Positions 46,067-54,468 of a stretch of DNA of 64,000 nucleotides are shown in pieces. The stretch is from the NCBI RefSeq assembly GCF_030128825.1, contig NZ_CP119127.1, positions 4,391,501-4,455,500 of the forward strand, in the 5' to 3' direction. Source of the DNA: Sphingobium sp. WTD-1. Lineage in GTDB: Bacteria > Pseudomonadota > Alphaproteobacteria > Sphingomonadales > Sphingomonadaceae. Position numbers and translations under genes: made by a program. The first letter of the stretch is position 1, and every line of letters begins with the position of its first letter. The notes below the pieces were generated by a model. It made no database searches. It saw nothing but the letters and a program-made list of their open reading frames with translations, and was not told the origin of the DNA.

Positions 46067-46080
46067 CGCCCCGGACCGGG

Positions 46081-47910
46081 TCAGGACAGGCGGGTCAGGG
46101 CCTCGGCCGCGATCATCCGCGCCTCCGGGTCCAGCCCGACGCGATGCAACGCCGCCACCACATGATAGAGATGGCCGGGCGGCAGGCGATGCCAGTCGCG
46201 CCCCTGCATGCCAACGGCAGCGAGCAACGCCACGGTCGCCTTCTCGCCCCGCTGCGACGCGGCGTCGATCGCGCGCGCCCAGCGGCTGTTGGCGGCCAGG
46301 GTGAAGCCATTATCCTGCGCCAGCGCGGCCGCATCATTGGCCGGCAGACGCGACAGGCCCGCCAGCGCGGCGATCAGCATCCGTCCCTTTTCAGGGCCGG
46401 CATCGCTGACATAGCTGGAGATGCGGCTGCTGCCGCTGTCGACGACCGTGCTGGGCGCGCCGACCGCGAGCAAGGCCCAGAAATCCTGGGATCCATCGCC
46501 ATCGATCTGGCCGATCGCCTGCGCCCAGCGGGCCGCATTGCGATCATAGCCGGCGGTCAGCATCGCCGCGACCAGATTGGCGGCATCGCGCCCATCGGCC
46601 TGCGATACCGGCAGCGCGGCGGCGGCGCGGGCCGTAGCGATCAGGCCGACATAATCGGGCGCGGCATTGTCGCGCCACAGCGTCTGCATCGCCTGGATGC
46701 GGGCACCCGCAGTCGGGCCGGAATAGGCATTGCGCAGCGCATCGACGCGATCCGCCAGATCGGACGCAAGATCGCCTTCGCTACCCAGCTCGGCATAGAA
46801 ATTGACCAGCGCCTCGCTGGAGAAGACGCCCAGTCGCGCCGCGACTTCGCTGCCCGGCAGGCGGCGCACGGCGGTCAGAACCGGCGCACGCGCTTCCCAG
46901 GCACGGACGTGCGGGCCGACGCTGCCATAAATGTCGTCGGGGATCGGCACGTTGAGCGCCGTCGCCAGGCCATAGCGCCAGGCGGTGAGGCCATCGACGC
47001 CGTCCCATTCGATCTTGACCGAACGACGCGCATTGAAGCCCGCACCGACCATCTTTTCGGCCAGGCGATAATCGATGCCGCGCACCACGCCCTTGCGCTG
47101 GGCCCGATTAAGCGCGGCGCTGGCCGACCCCTGATCGCCCGACAGCGCGGGGCAGATCGCCCGCGTCATGTCCCAGCCCGGTTCCTTGCTGGTGCGCAGC
47201 GCGCCCGCCGACAGCGGACACAGGCCCGCCGGATCGGCGGTCGCCAGATAGGTCTGCATCGCGATCGCATAGAGGCGCGGCGTATATTTGTCGGGATCGA
47301 CGCTCTGCACCAGCAGCCGGGCGCTGTCCGCCTCGCCCATGCGCAGCAGCAGCCAGGCGCGCTCGGCCGCCCAGTCAGCGCCATTGATGCCGCGCGGCGT
47401 GTTTGTGGCGCTCAGCAGCGCGCGCCGCAGCAGGATGGAGGCCCAGCGCGACAGGATCGGCGCATGGGTCTGCTTCATCAGGATCGCGAGATAGGGGCCA
47501 TATTCCGCGCCGAAGGCGTCGGGTTCCATGCCGCGTGTGGCCGGCGTCAGCGGCCCGATGCGGTCGAGTGAGCGGCGGGCGCTCTGCGGCAGGTCATATT
47601 TGGCCTTTTCGGCGGCCAGTTCGTCCGCGCTCATCGCCTCGGCGGCATTGTCCACCGCATTGGCGACCGACAGGTCGAGCGGCTGGACGATTTCGCCCGA
47701 CGGCGACGGCGTGACCGGCACGGTCGGGACGACCGGTGCGGGCGATGCCGGACGGGCCGGCTGCGCGGGCGTGGGCGTTGGCGCCGGGGCCGGATCACCA
47801 AAGCCGGGCGGCAGCAGCGATTCGGGCGCCTGCTGCGCGACGACCGGCAGTGCCAGGGCGAGCGCAAAGCTGCCCAGCGCCCATTTCGCATTCCCCCGCA
47901 GGCGGTTCAT
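46081..47910 (-). CDS. Exported protein of unknown function, alpha-helical repeat-rich
   Basis: A 609-residue protein with a signal peptide (NAKWALGSFALALALPVVAQ, cleavage near residue 25), a proline/alanine-rich linker (PAPAPTPTPAQPARPASPAP) and then mostly helical sequence that resembles TPR-like solenoids (for example RLLVQSVDPDKYTPRLYAIA). I recognise no catalytic motif or named family. It probably lies in the periplasm. It is 14 bases upstream of xerD in transcription order and 5 bases after a 61-residue membrane protein, so the three likely share a transcript. The start at 47910 (MNRLRGNAK) is supported by the signal peptide position. Confidence 0.8.
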   Translation of the reverse strand: MNRLRGNAKWALGSFALALALPVVAQQAPESLLPPGFGDPAPAPTPTPAQPARPASPAPVVPTVPVTPSPSGEIVQPLDLSVANAVDNAAEAMSADELAAEKAKYDLPQSARRSLDRIGPLTPATRGMEPDAFGAEYGPYLAILMKQTHAPILSRWASILLRRALLSATNTPRGINGADWAAERAWLLLRMGEADSARLLVQSVDPDKYTPRLYAIAMQTYLATADPAGLCPLSAGALRTSKEPGWDMTRAICPALSGDQGSASAALNRAQRKGVVRGIDYRLAEKMVGAGFNARRSVKIEWDGVDGLTAWRYGLATALNVPIPDDIYGSVGPHVRAWEARAPVLTAVRRLPGSEVAARLGVFSSEALVNFYAELGSEGDLASDLADRVDALRNAYSGPTAGARIQAMQTLWRDNAAPDYVGLIATARAAAALPVSQADGRDAANLVAAMLTAGYDRNAARWAQAIGQIDGDGSQDFWALLAVGAPSTVVDSGSSRISSYVSDAGPEKGRMLIAALAGLSRLPANDAAALAQDNGFTLAANSRWARAIDAASQRGEKATVALLAAVGMQGRDWHRLPPGHLYHVVAALHRVGLDPEARMIAAEALTRLS

Positions 47911-47915
47911 GCGGC

Positions 47916-48101
47916 TTACTGACCCAGTTTCTCGGCCGGGATGACCTTCTCGACGGGCTGTTGCGGCTGCTCGCCACCGCGCGACCATAGCACGCCGATC
48001 AGCAGGACAAGAACCAACACCGCCGCGATCGGAAGGATCGGCAGACGGGTGCGACGGCGCGAACCGCCTTCGAAACTGCTCAGGGAACGATTATTCTTCA
48101 T
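47916..48101 (-). CDS. Small single-pass membrane protein
   Basis: A 61-residue protein: a basic N-terminus (MKNNRSLSSFEGGSRRRTRL), one membrane helix (PILPIAAVLVLVLLIGVLW) and a short Gln/Pro-rich outside tail. By the positive-inside rule the tail is periplasmic. Unknown function. It precedes the 609-residue exported protein by 5 bases and is divergent from aroK; the two are probably partners. The start ATG at 48101 is chosen because the preceding frame is antisense to aroK. Confidence 0.72.
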   Translation of the reverse strand: MKNNRSLSSFEGGSRRRTRLPILPIAAVLVLVLLIGVLWSRGGEQPQQPVEKVIPAEKLGQ

Positions 48102-48195
48102 GGTCTCTTCTGCGGCTGGCCCGGCGATGTTTGCCGGACGACAGGGGAAAGTTGCGTTTGCCTCAGCGACGGCTGGCTGTATAGCCCCCCTCGCC

Positions 48196-48744
48196 ATGCA
48201 GCGAAACAGCAAATTCCCGGAGAGCAAAGCCAAGCGCGGCCCGATCGTGCTGATCGGCATGATGGGCGTGGGCAAATCCACCGTCGGCCGGCGCCTTGCC
48301 GCGCGCCTGGGCCTGAGCTTCGTCGATGCCGATGAAGAGATTGAGCGGGCCGCTGGCATGAGCGTGAGCGAGATCTTCGCCCGCTATGGCGAGGCCCATT
48401 TCCGCGATGGCGAGCGCCGGGTGATCGCCCGGCTGATGGACGGCGTGCCCAAGGTGATCGCGACCGGCGGCGGCGCCTTCATGCAGGACGAGACCCGCGC
48501 GCTGATCCTGGACCATGCCACCACCATCTGGCTGGATGCCGATATCGAGGTGCTGGTCGACCGCGTGTCGCGCCGCGAAGGGCGCCCGCTGCTCAAGGAT
48601 CGCGACCCGCGCATCGTGCTGACCGAGCTGGCGGCCGTCCGCAACCCCATCTACGCGCTGGCGCCGATCCATGTGAAGAGCATCGCCGCGCCGCACGAGG
48701 TCGCCGTCGACCGCATCCTGGAGCAGCTATCCGCATGGCACTAG
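48196..48744 (+). CDS. aroK: Shikimate kinase
   Basis: A 182-residue kinase: P-loop GMMGVGKSTVG at residues 21-31, shikimate-binding SFVDADEEIERAAGMSVSEIF (Asp in the DAD motif) and the R-x-x-E-region HFRDGERRVI, then VIATGGGAF and lid RREGRPLLKD. It phosphorylates shikimate in aromatic amino acid synthesis. It overlaps aroB by 10 bases, so the two are translationally coupled. Start ATG 48196; the longer open frame upstream is antisense to the small membrane gene. Confidence 0.95.
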   Translation: MQRNSKFPESKAKRGPIVLIGMMGVGKSTVGRRLAARLGLSFVDADEEIERAAGMSVSEIFARYGEAHFRDGERRVIARLMDGVPKVIATGGGAFMQDETRALILDHATTIWLDADIEVLVDRVSRREGRPLLKDRDPRIVLTELAAVRNPIYALAPIHVKSIAAPHEVAVDRILEQLSAWH

Positions 48745-49844
48745 TCCCCGTCGCGCTGGGCGCACGCAGCTATGACATCGTCATCGAACAGGGCGCGCTC
48801 GACCGTGCGGCCGACCATCTGGCACGCTATGCCCGTGGCGGGCGGCTGGTGGTCGTCACCGACACCCATGTCGCGGCGGCGCAACTGCCCCGGCTCGACG
48901 CCAGCCTGCGCCGGGCCAATATCGTCATCGAACCGATCATCCTGCCAGCGGGCGAACAGACCAAGAGCTGGCGCCATCTGGAGGAACTGCTCGACGCGCT
49001 GCTGGCCCTGGAGATCGAGCGTGGCGACCATGTGATCGCGCTGGGCGGCGGCGTGATCGGCGACCTGGTCGGCTTTGCGTCCTCTATCCTGAAGCGCGGC
49101 TGCCATTTCGTGCAGCTGCCCACCACCCTGCTGGCACAGGTCGACAGCTCGGTCGGCGGCAAGACCGCGATCAACGCGCGCGCCGGCAAGAATCTGATCG
49201 GCAGCTTCTACCAGCCCAGCCTGGTGCTGATCGACCCGTCGGTGCTCGACAGCCTGCCGCTGCGCGAAACCCGCGCCGGCTATGCCGAGGTGGTCAAATA
49301 TGGCCTGATCGACGATCCCGACTTCTTCGCCTGGTGCGAGGCCAATGCCGACCGGCTGCTGGCCGGCGACGCGGAAGCCCGCACCTATGCGATCGAGCGC
49401 AGCGTGCGCGCCAAGGCAGCGATCGTCGCCGATGACGAGCGCGAGACGACCGGCCGCCGCGCCCTGCTGAACCTGGGCCACACGTTCGGCCATGCGCTGG
49501 AGGCCGATACCGGCTTTTCCGACATGCTGCTCCATGGCGAGGGCGTGGCCGCCGGCATGGCGCTTGCCTTCCGCTATTCGGCGCGCCTTGGCCTGTGCAG
49601 CGCATCGGACGCGGAACGCGTCACCGCGCATCTGAAGGCGATCGGCCTGCCCCATGACCTGGCCAGCGCCCATGTGACCGCCGACGGCGCGGCGCTGGTA
49701 GCCCATATGCTGCACGACAAGAAGATGGCGGCGGGCACCCTGCCCTTCCTGCTGGCGCGCGGCATCGGCCAGACCTTCCTGTCGAAGGATGTGGTGCTGG
49801 ACGATGTGGCGGCGTTCCTCGACGCGGATCGCGCCGGCGCCTGA
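48735..49844 (+). CDS. aroB: 3-dehydroquinate synthase
   Basis: A 369-residue NAD- and Zn-dependent enzyme closing the carbocycle in the shikimate pathway. Motifs: RLVVVTDTHV, GDHVIALGGGVIGDLVGFAS (NAD-binding), LPTTLLAQVDSSVGGKTAIN and the zinc ligands in LNLGHTFGHALE. The aroK-aroB order and overlap are typical. ATG at 48735 lies in the aroK tail. The intergenic stretch that follows (49845-50261) contains an inverted-repeat element and a possible small RNA. Confidence 0.96.
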   Translation: MALVPVALGARSYDIVIEQGALDRAADHLARYARGGRLVVVTDTHVAAAQLPRLDASLRRANIVIEPIILPAGEQTKSWRHLEELLDALLALEIERGDHVIALGGGVIGDLVGFASSILKRGCHFVQLPTTLLAQVDSSVGGKTAINARAGKNLIGSFYQPSLVLIDPSVLDSLPLRETRAGYAEVVKYGLIDDPDFFAWCEANADRLLAGDAEARTYAIERSVRAKAAIVADDERETTGRRALLNLGHTFGHALEADTGFSDMLLHGEGVAAGMALAFRYSARLGLCSASDAERVTAHLKAIGLPHDLASAHVTADGAALVAHMLHDKKMAAGTLPFLLARGIGQTFLSKDVVLDDVAAFLDADRAGA

Positions 49845-49876
49845 CCAGGGGCCTATTACACAGCAGGCAATTGCCG

Positions 49877-49996
49877 CCCCTCCCGCCCAGGGAGGGGTTG
49901 GGGAGGGTGGCGAGCGCAGCGAGCATCCTCCCTATCGACCGTGGAGCGCCGCTGACGCGGCGCACCCACCCCCGGCCCCTCCCTGGAAGGGAGGGG
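49877..49996. repeat. 120-bp inverted-repeat element with hairpin ends
   Basis: Both ends carry the same hairpin in inverted orientation: CCCCTCCC...GGGAGGGG at 49877-49897 and again at 49976-49996. A GGTGG-type step lies inside each end, and a central hairpin GCGCCGC-TGAC-GCGGCGC at 49946-49963. The layout (outer hairpin, GGTGG, inner hairpin) mirrors the ends of the DUF559 cassette at 21892-22386, but no gene is inside. It is probably a non-autonomous relative. Confidence 0.6.
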
Positions 49997-50083
49997 AGAA
50001 ACATGGCCTCGACCAGACATTTCAGCGCAGATCGCCTTCCGTAATATTCGGGACATTCGCGCGCAGCATTTGCGGACTAGATC

Positions 50084-50181
50084 ACTCTTTGTCAGCGGCC
50101 CCCCCTTGCAGATCCCCCTCTGTCGCCGCTGATCCTCCCCTGAACCTCGGCCTCCAGCTTTTAGCTGGAGGCCCTTTTTTT
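50084..50181 (+). ncRNA. Candidate small RNA with C-rich loops
   Basis: Between aroB and rpmE a plus-strand segment can fold as a long stem TCAGCGGC/GCCGCTGA (50092-50099 with 50125-50132). An inner stem GCAGA/TCTGT presents the loop TCCCCC (50113-50118). The single-stranded TCCTCCCC (50133-50140) follows, then a strong intrinsic terminator (50149-50181). C-rich unpaired loops that mimic anti-Shine-Dalgarno sequence are common in alphaproteobacterial regulatory RNAs. The 5' end is a guess, no clear promoter was found, and expression is unproven. Confidence 0.4.
50149..50181 (+). terminator. Strong intrinsic terminator
   Basis: GGCCTCCAGCT-TTT-AGCTGGAGGCC is an 11-bp perfect stem followed by CTTTTTTT. 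It lies 300 bases after aroB, too far to be its usual terminator, which is one reason to suspect a short transcript here. Confidence 0.93.
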
Positions 50182-50206
50182 GTGCCGTGCGCATCGCGTT
50201 CAGGCA

Positions 50207-50236
50207 CAAAAAAGGGCGCCCGGTGGGGCGCCCTTT
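50207..50236 (-). terminator. Intrinsic terminator of the rpmE end
   Basis: On the minus strand AAAGGGCGCCC-CACC-GGGCGCCCTTT runs into TTTTG. It is a perfect 11-bp stem 26 bases after the rpmE stop. Confidence 0.9.
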
Positions 50237-50261
50237 CGATATCGTGCCTGTGAAGGGCCAA

Positions 50262-50486
50262 TTACTTCTTCAGCGTCAGGCCGCCAAAGCGCTTGTTGAA
50301 GCGCGCAACCTGGCCACCGGTGTCCAGCTGGCGGTTGCCACCGGTCCAGGCCGGGTGCGACTTGGGGTCGATGTCGAGCGCCATCGTGTCGCCTTCCTTG
50401 CCCCAGGTCGAGCGGGTCTGGAAGGTGGTGCCGTCGGTCATCTGGACAGTGATGAAGTGGTAATCGGGGTGGGTATCGGCCTTCAT
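50262..50486 (-). CDS. rpmE: 50S ribosomal protein L31
   Basis: A 74-residue ribosomal protein: [20 protein letters not shown], then [26 protein letters not shown] and [14 protein letters not shown]. It lacks the CxxC zinc ribbon of E. coli L31, so it is the cysteine-free form. This form is common in alphaproteobacteria and often tied to zinc sparing. It lies 114 bases downstream of fabZ on the same strand and ends at a clear terminator. Confidence 0.95.
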   Translation of the reverse strand: MKADTHPDYHFITVQMTDGTTFQTRSTWGKEGDTMALDIDPKSHPAWTGGNRQLDTGGQVARFNKRFGGLTLKK

Positions 50487-50600
50487 GGCGTCTTGCTCCG
50501 TGTGTGTGCCGGTTCCGACCGGCTATGGATGCGATAAAATGCGAAGGCGCGCCGTTAGCGTTTTCGGCGCGCCAAAGCAAGGAAAAGGATGTGCCTTCGC

Positions 50601-51080
50601 TCAGTCCTTGGGCGGATCGGCGATCATCGCGACGAAATTGGCTTCCGCCGCCAGCTTGCCGTCGATCAGCGCACGCCCGGCGAACTTGCAGACCGCGCCG
50701 CGCATCTGCGTCACTTCGACATGCAGGTCGAGCAGGCAGCCCGGCTCCACCGGGGTGCGGAACTTCGCACCGTCGATGCTCATGAAATAGACGAGCTTGC
50801 CCGAATCCGCGAGCCCCAGCGAATCGACCACCAGCACGCCGGCCGCCTGGGCCATGGCCTCGACGATCAGCACGCCCGGCATGATCGGCCGGCCGGGGAA
50901 ATGGCCCTGGAAGAAGGGCTCGTTCATCGACACCGCCTTGATCGCGTGGATCGACTGGCTCGGCACCAGCGACGTCACGCGGTCTACCAGCAGCATCGGG
51001 TAGCGATGCGGCAGGGCAGCCATGACCCGACGGATATCCATCGGGCCACGGGCTTCCTTGTTATCAACCTCTCCGGTCAT
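50601..51080 (-). CDS. fabZ: 3-hydroxyacyl-ACP dehydratase FabZ
   Basis: A 159-residue hot-dog dehydratase. [12 protein letters not shown], the catalytic His in [16 protein letters not shown] and the Glu in [13 protein letters not shown] are typical. It removes water from 3-hydroxyacyl-ACP in fatty acid synthesis. It starts 4 bases after skp. In LPS-making bacteria lpxD stands between skp and fabZ and lpxA/lpxB follow; here they are missing, which fits an LPS-free sphingomonad. Confidence 0.95.
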   Translation of the reverse strand: MTGEVDNKEARGPMDIRRVMAALPHRYPMLLVDRVTSLVPSQSIHAIKAVSMNEPFFQGHFPGRPIMPGVLIVEAMAQAAGVLVVDSLGLADSGKLVYFMSIDGAKFRTPVEPGCLLDLHVEVTQMRGAVCKFAGRALIDGKLAAEANFVAMIADPPKD

Positions 51081-51084
51081 CGTC

Positions 51085-51753
51085 TCAGCGCGACTTGGGC
51101 GCCTGCGCCGGGTTGGCGGGGGCCGGAGCGGCAGCGGCCGGGGCCGCAGCCTGGCCCTGACGACCGCCCGGCTGCCAGCCGGCGGGCGGGGTGATGCCGA
51201 CGCTGGGCACCAGCGTGTTGAGTTCGGTCACGACCGAAGCGGTGATGTCGACGGTCGGCTGATAGGACACGGTCGCGTCGGGCGACAGGACCAGGTCGAC
51301 CTTCGCCTTGGTCATGGCGGCCTTCAGCGCGTCCGACAGCTTGGCGGTGATCTGTTCCTCGACATAGGCGTTGGCGAGCGCGATCGGCTGGCCCAGGCGC
51401 TGCAGTTCGGCCTGCGCGGTCTGCTGCGACTGCTGGAACTGCTGATACTGGGTTTCGATCGCGGGGGTCGGCTTGCCGCCGGCCGCCTTCAGCGCGGCCT
51501 GCAGGGCGTCGCCCTTGGTCTTGAGATCAGTGTCGATCGCGGTCTTGCGCGCGGTGAAGCTGTCGATCTGCGCCTTGTAGGTGGTCTGGATCTGGGTGCG
51601 GGCGGTCGAATAGGCGGCGCTGGTGGCAACCGCGCGCTGCAGATCGACGACAGCGATGCCCTGCTTCGACTGGGCAGCGGCTGGCGCTGCGGTCAGAGCG
51701 ATGGCGGTGACAGGCGCGATACCGAGCGCCAGAGCCTTGATAAACGTCTTCAT
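51085..51753 (-). CDS. skp: Periplasmic chaperone Skp/OmpH
   Basis: A 222-residue protein with a signal peptide ([20 protein letters not shown]...AAPAAAQ) and the OmpH fold: [18 protein letters not shown], a long coiled tentacle region (about residues 50-130, rich in Ala/Gln/Lys) and [12 protein letters not shown]...[11 protein letters not shown]. The C-terminal ~35 residues are an Ala/Pro-rich tail not found in E. coli Skp. It guards unfolded outer-membrane proteins for the BAM complex. It overlaps the bamA stop by one base. Confidence 0.93.
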   Translation of the reverse strand: MKTFIKALALGIAPVTAIALTAAPAAAQSKQGIAVVDLQRAVATSAAYSTARTQIQTTYKAQIDSFTARKTAIDTDLKTKGDALQAALKAAGGKPTPAIETQYQQFQQSQQTAQAELQRLGQPIALANAYVEEQITAKLSDALKAAMTKAKVDLVLSPDATVSYQPTVDITASVVTELNTLVPSVGITPPAGWQPGGRQGQAAAPAAAAPAPANPAQAPKSR

Positions 51754-54389
51754 CAGAATTGAGTCCCTACGTTGAAGGTGATGAGTTTGTTGTCGTCCCC
51801 TGGTTCCTTGAGCAGGGCCTTGGCGATGTCGATGCGGAACGGCCCAAAGGGCGAGTTCCAGTTGACACCGAAGCCCACGGACAAACGCGGTTTCAGCGTG
51901 TCGCCCAGATAATCTTCCTCGAACATGCCGCTCTTGGTGTCATAGCCAACAGGGCAGACCGGGCTGGCCGCCGTGCCGGTCGCACGGACGGTGCTCAGCG
52001 AACCGGTAGAGTCGGAGCAATAGCCCGCAAAGTTGATGGTGCCCGGATTCTTCAGGCCGGCAACAGCGCCGACATCCGCGAAGATCGACGGACGCAGGCC
52101 CATTTCACGGGCACCCGAACCCAGCGGAATCTCCATTTCGGCGCGGGCCATATAATAGACGCGGCCACCCAGCGCGTCATCCGACACATTATTGTTGCCG
52201 GTCTGACGGACATAGCTGGTGGAACCGTCATCATTGGTCTGCGAAACCAGATAATAGCGCTTCACGCGCGGACCAACGCCGCGAATGTCGAAGCCGCGCA
52301 TCTGCGGTTCGCCCAGGAAGAAGCGGTCGGTCAGGCGGATCGGGTCGACTTCGGCGCCGGTGGCGTCATAGCGCGTGCCCTGGAGGCTGTGGATATAGCC
52401 GCCCTCGCCCGACAGCGAGAAGATGAAGCCGCCGCCCAGGCCCCAATATTTGGCGGCATTGGCGCGGGTGCGGATGTAGCGGACGTCGCCGCCGAGGCCG
52501 GCAAAGTCCTGGCTGAGCGTGACGGTCTGACCACGGGTCGGACGGATGCGGTTGTCGCGGGTATCGTATATCAGCGAGTAACCGATCGACGAGGTGGTGC
52601 GCTTGCCGATGGCGTCGCAGAGATAGCGGCCCGCCAGCAGCGGGTCGCAGACGCCGTCGGTATAATAAGTGTCCTTGTCCAGCGTCACGTCGTCGAAGTT
52701 CAGCGTGTAGCGCAGCGCCAGCGACACATATTCGGTGATCGGCACGCCGGCACGCAGCTGGAAGCCGGTCGTGGTCTGTTCATAGGTGGTATCGCGGTCG
52801 TTATTGCTGAGATAACGGAAGCTGTTGAGGTCGCGGCGATAGATGTCGCCGCCCAGCGCGATATTCTTGTCCATGAAATAGGGCTCGGTGAAGCCCACTT
52901 CGACCGACTTGGAATAAGCCGAATAATTGACCGAGGTGCGCAGTTCCTGGCCCTTGCCGCGGAAGTTGCGCTGGGTGATCGACGCCGAGATGATGAAGCG
53001 TTCGAGCGAGGAGTAACCGGCCGAAAGCGAGAGTTCGCCAGTCGACTTTTCCTGGACATTGGTTTCCAGCACGATGCGGTCGGGCGCCGAACCAGGCTTC
53101 TGCTCGATGTCCAGCTTCTCCTGGAAGAAGCCGAGCGAGTTGATGCGGTCCTTCGAGCGCTTGACCAGGAAGCTGTTGAAGGCGTCGCCTTCGGCCAGGC
53201 GGAACTCGCGGCGGACGACCTTGTCCTGGGTCAGCGTGTTGCCGTTGATGTCGACGCGCTCGACATAGACGCGCGGGGCATTGGCGATGCGGAAGTTGAT
53301 CCCCATCGTCAGGTCGTCCTTCGACCGATTGAAGTCGGGTTCGACCTGGGCGAAGGCATAGCCGAACAGGCCGGCGGTTTCGCTCAGCGTGTCGACCGTG
53401 TCCTCGACCTGCTTGGCATTGTACCAGTCGCCCTTCTTCATCGGCAGGCGGCGGGTCAGCGCATCGCCCGACAGGTCGCGAATATCGGATTCGACCTTCA
53501 CGTCGCCAAACTTGTAGCGATCCCCTTCCTCGACCACATAAGTGATGATGAAGTCCTGCTTGTCAGGCGTCAGTTCCGCGACGGCCGAGATCACGCGGAA
53601 ATCGGCATAGCCTTCGGTCAGGTAGAATTGGCGCAGCTTCTGCTGGTCATAGGCCAGGCGATCCGGGTCATAGCTGGTGCCCGAGGAGAAGATGCGGAAC
53701 CAGCGCGACTGCTTGGTCACCATCTGGCCGCGCAGTTCGCCGTCCTTGAACTTCTCGTTGCCGATGATGTTGATCTGGCGGACCTTGGACTTGGGCCCTT
53801 CCGAGATTTCGAACACGATGTCGACGCGGTTCTGGTCCAGCTGGACCATCTTGGGCTCGATCGTCGCGGCGAAGCGGCCCTGGCGGCGATACAGCTCTAC
53901 GATGCGGGCGACGTCGGCGCGGACCTTGGAGCGGGTATAGATCTGGCGCGGCGCCAGTTTTATTTCGGGACGGATCTTGTCGTCCTTCAGGCGCTTATTA
54001 CCTTCAAGGACGATACGGTTGATGACGGGGTTTTCCTTCACCTCGACGGTCAGCGCGCCGCCATCGTTGCGGATCTGGACGTCGGCGAAGAGTTCGGTCT
54101 CATACAGGTCGCGCAGCGCCTGATCGAGCGATTCCTGGCTGAAGGCCTGGCCCACGCGCAGCTTGGTGTAGGACATGACCGTGTCCTGCTCCAGACGCTG
54201 GGTGCCGGTCACGGTGATGCTGCGGATCGTGCCTTCGGGCGTATTGGCCGTGGACGCCGCGATCGGCGCAGCCGCCGGGGCGGCGTTCTGGGCCATCGCC
54301 GGCACGGCCGACAGGCCCGCAATCATCGTCGTGGCCAACAGGGCCGCGATGATCGGACGCTGGCCCTTGCTGCTGTTCATCGCTGTCAC
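51753..54389 (-). CDS. bamA: Outer membrane protein assembly factor BamA
   Basis: An 878-residue outer-membrane insertase. It has a signal peptide (PIIAALLATTMIAGLSAVPAMA), five POTRA domains (about residues 50-450) and an Omp85 beta-barrel ending in aromatic F (FNVGTQF). Barrel signatures RGFDIRGVGPR (the VRGF/Y-type loop motif) and FGVNWNSPFGPFRIDIA are present. It inserts beta-barrel proteins. The GTG at 54389 has GAGG seven bases upstream; the ATG at 54380 is an alternative start. It follows rseP after 79 bases. Confidence 0.96.
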   Translation of the reverse strand: MTAMNSSKGQRPIIAALLATTMIAGLSAVPAMAQNAAPAAAPIAASTANTPEGTIRSITVTGTQRLEQDTVMSYTKLRVGQAFSQESLDQALRDLYETELFADVQIRNDGGALTVEVKENPVINRIVLEGNKRLKDDKIRPEIKLAPRQIYTRSKVRADVARIVELYRRQGRFAATIEPKMVQLDQNRVDIVFEISEGPKSKVRQINIIGNEKFKDGELRGQMVTKQSRWFRIFSSGTSYDPDRLAYDQQKLRQFYLTEGYADFRVISAVAELTPDKQDFIITYVVEEGDRYKFGDVKVESDIRDLSGDALTRRLPMKKGDWYNAKQVEDTVDTLSETAGLFGYAFAQVEPDFNRSKDDLTMGINFRIANAPRVYVERVDINGNTLTQDKVVRREFRLAEGDAFNSFLVKRSKDRINSLGFFQEKLDIEQKPGSAPDRIVLETNVQEKSTGELSLSAGYSSLERFIISASITQRNFRGKGQELRTSVNYSAYSKSVEVGFTEPYFMDKNIALGGDIYRRDLNSFRYLSNNDRDTTYEQTTTGFQLRAGVPITEYVSLALRYTLNFDDVTLDKDTYYTDGVCDPLLAGRYLCDAIGKRTTSSIGYSLIYDTRDNRIRPTRGQTVTLSQDFAGLGGDVRYIRTRANAAKYWGLGGGFIFSLSGEGGYIHSLQGTRYDATGAEVDPIRLTDRFFLGEPQMRGFDIRGVGPRVKRYYLVSQTNDDGSTSYVRQTGNNNVSDDALGGRVYYMARAEMEIPLGSGAREMGLRPSIFADVGAVAGLKNPGTINFAGYCSDSTGSLSTVRATGTAASPVCPVGYDTKSGMFEEDYLGDTLKPRLSVGFGVNWNSPFGPFRIDIAKALLKEPGDDNKLITFNVGTQF

Positions 54390-54468
54390 CCGCTCACCTC
54401 AAAAAAGTAAAAAACTGTTTCGCCAGAAATAGACGGCGCCGAACCGCGCCTTCCCTGCCCGAAGCGGC

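Noticed and set aside
51759..54410. 883-residue open frame antisense to bamA
   Set aside because: It is the mirror of a certain gene in GC-rich DNA. Its translation has no recognisable domain and bamA accounts for the whole stretch.
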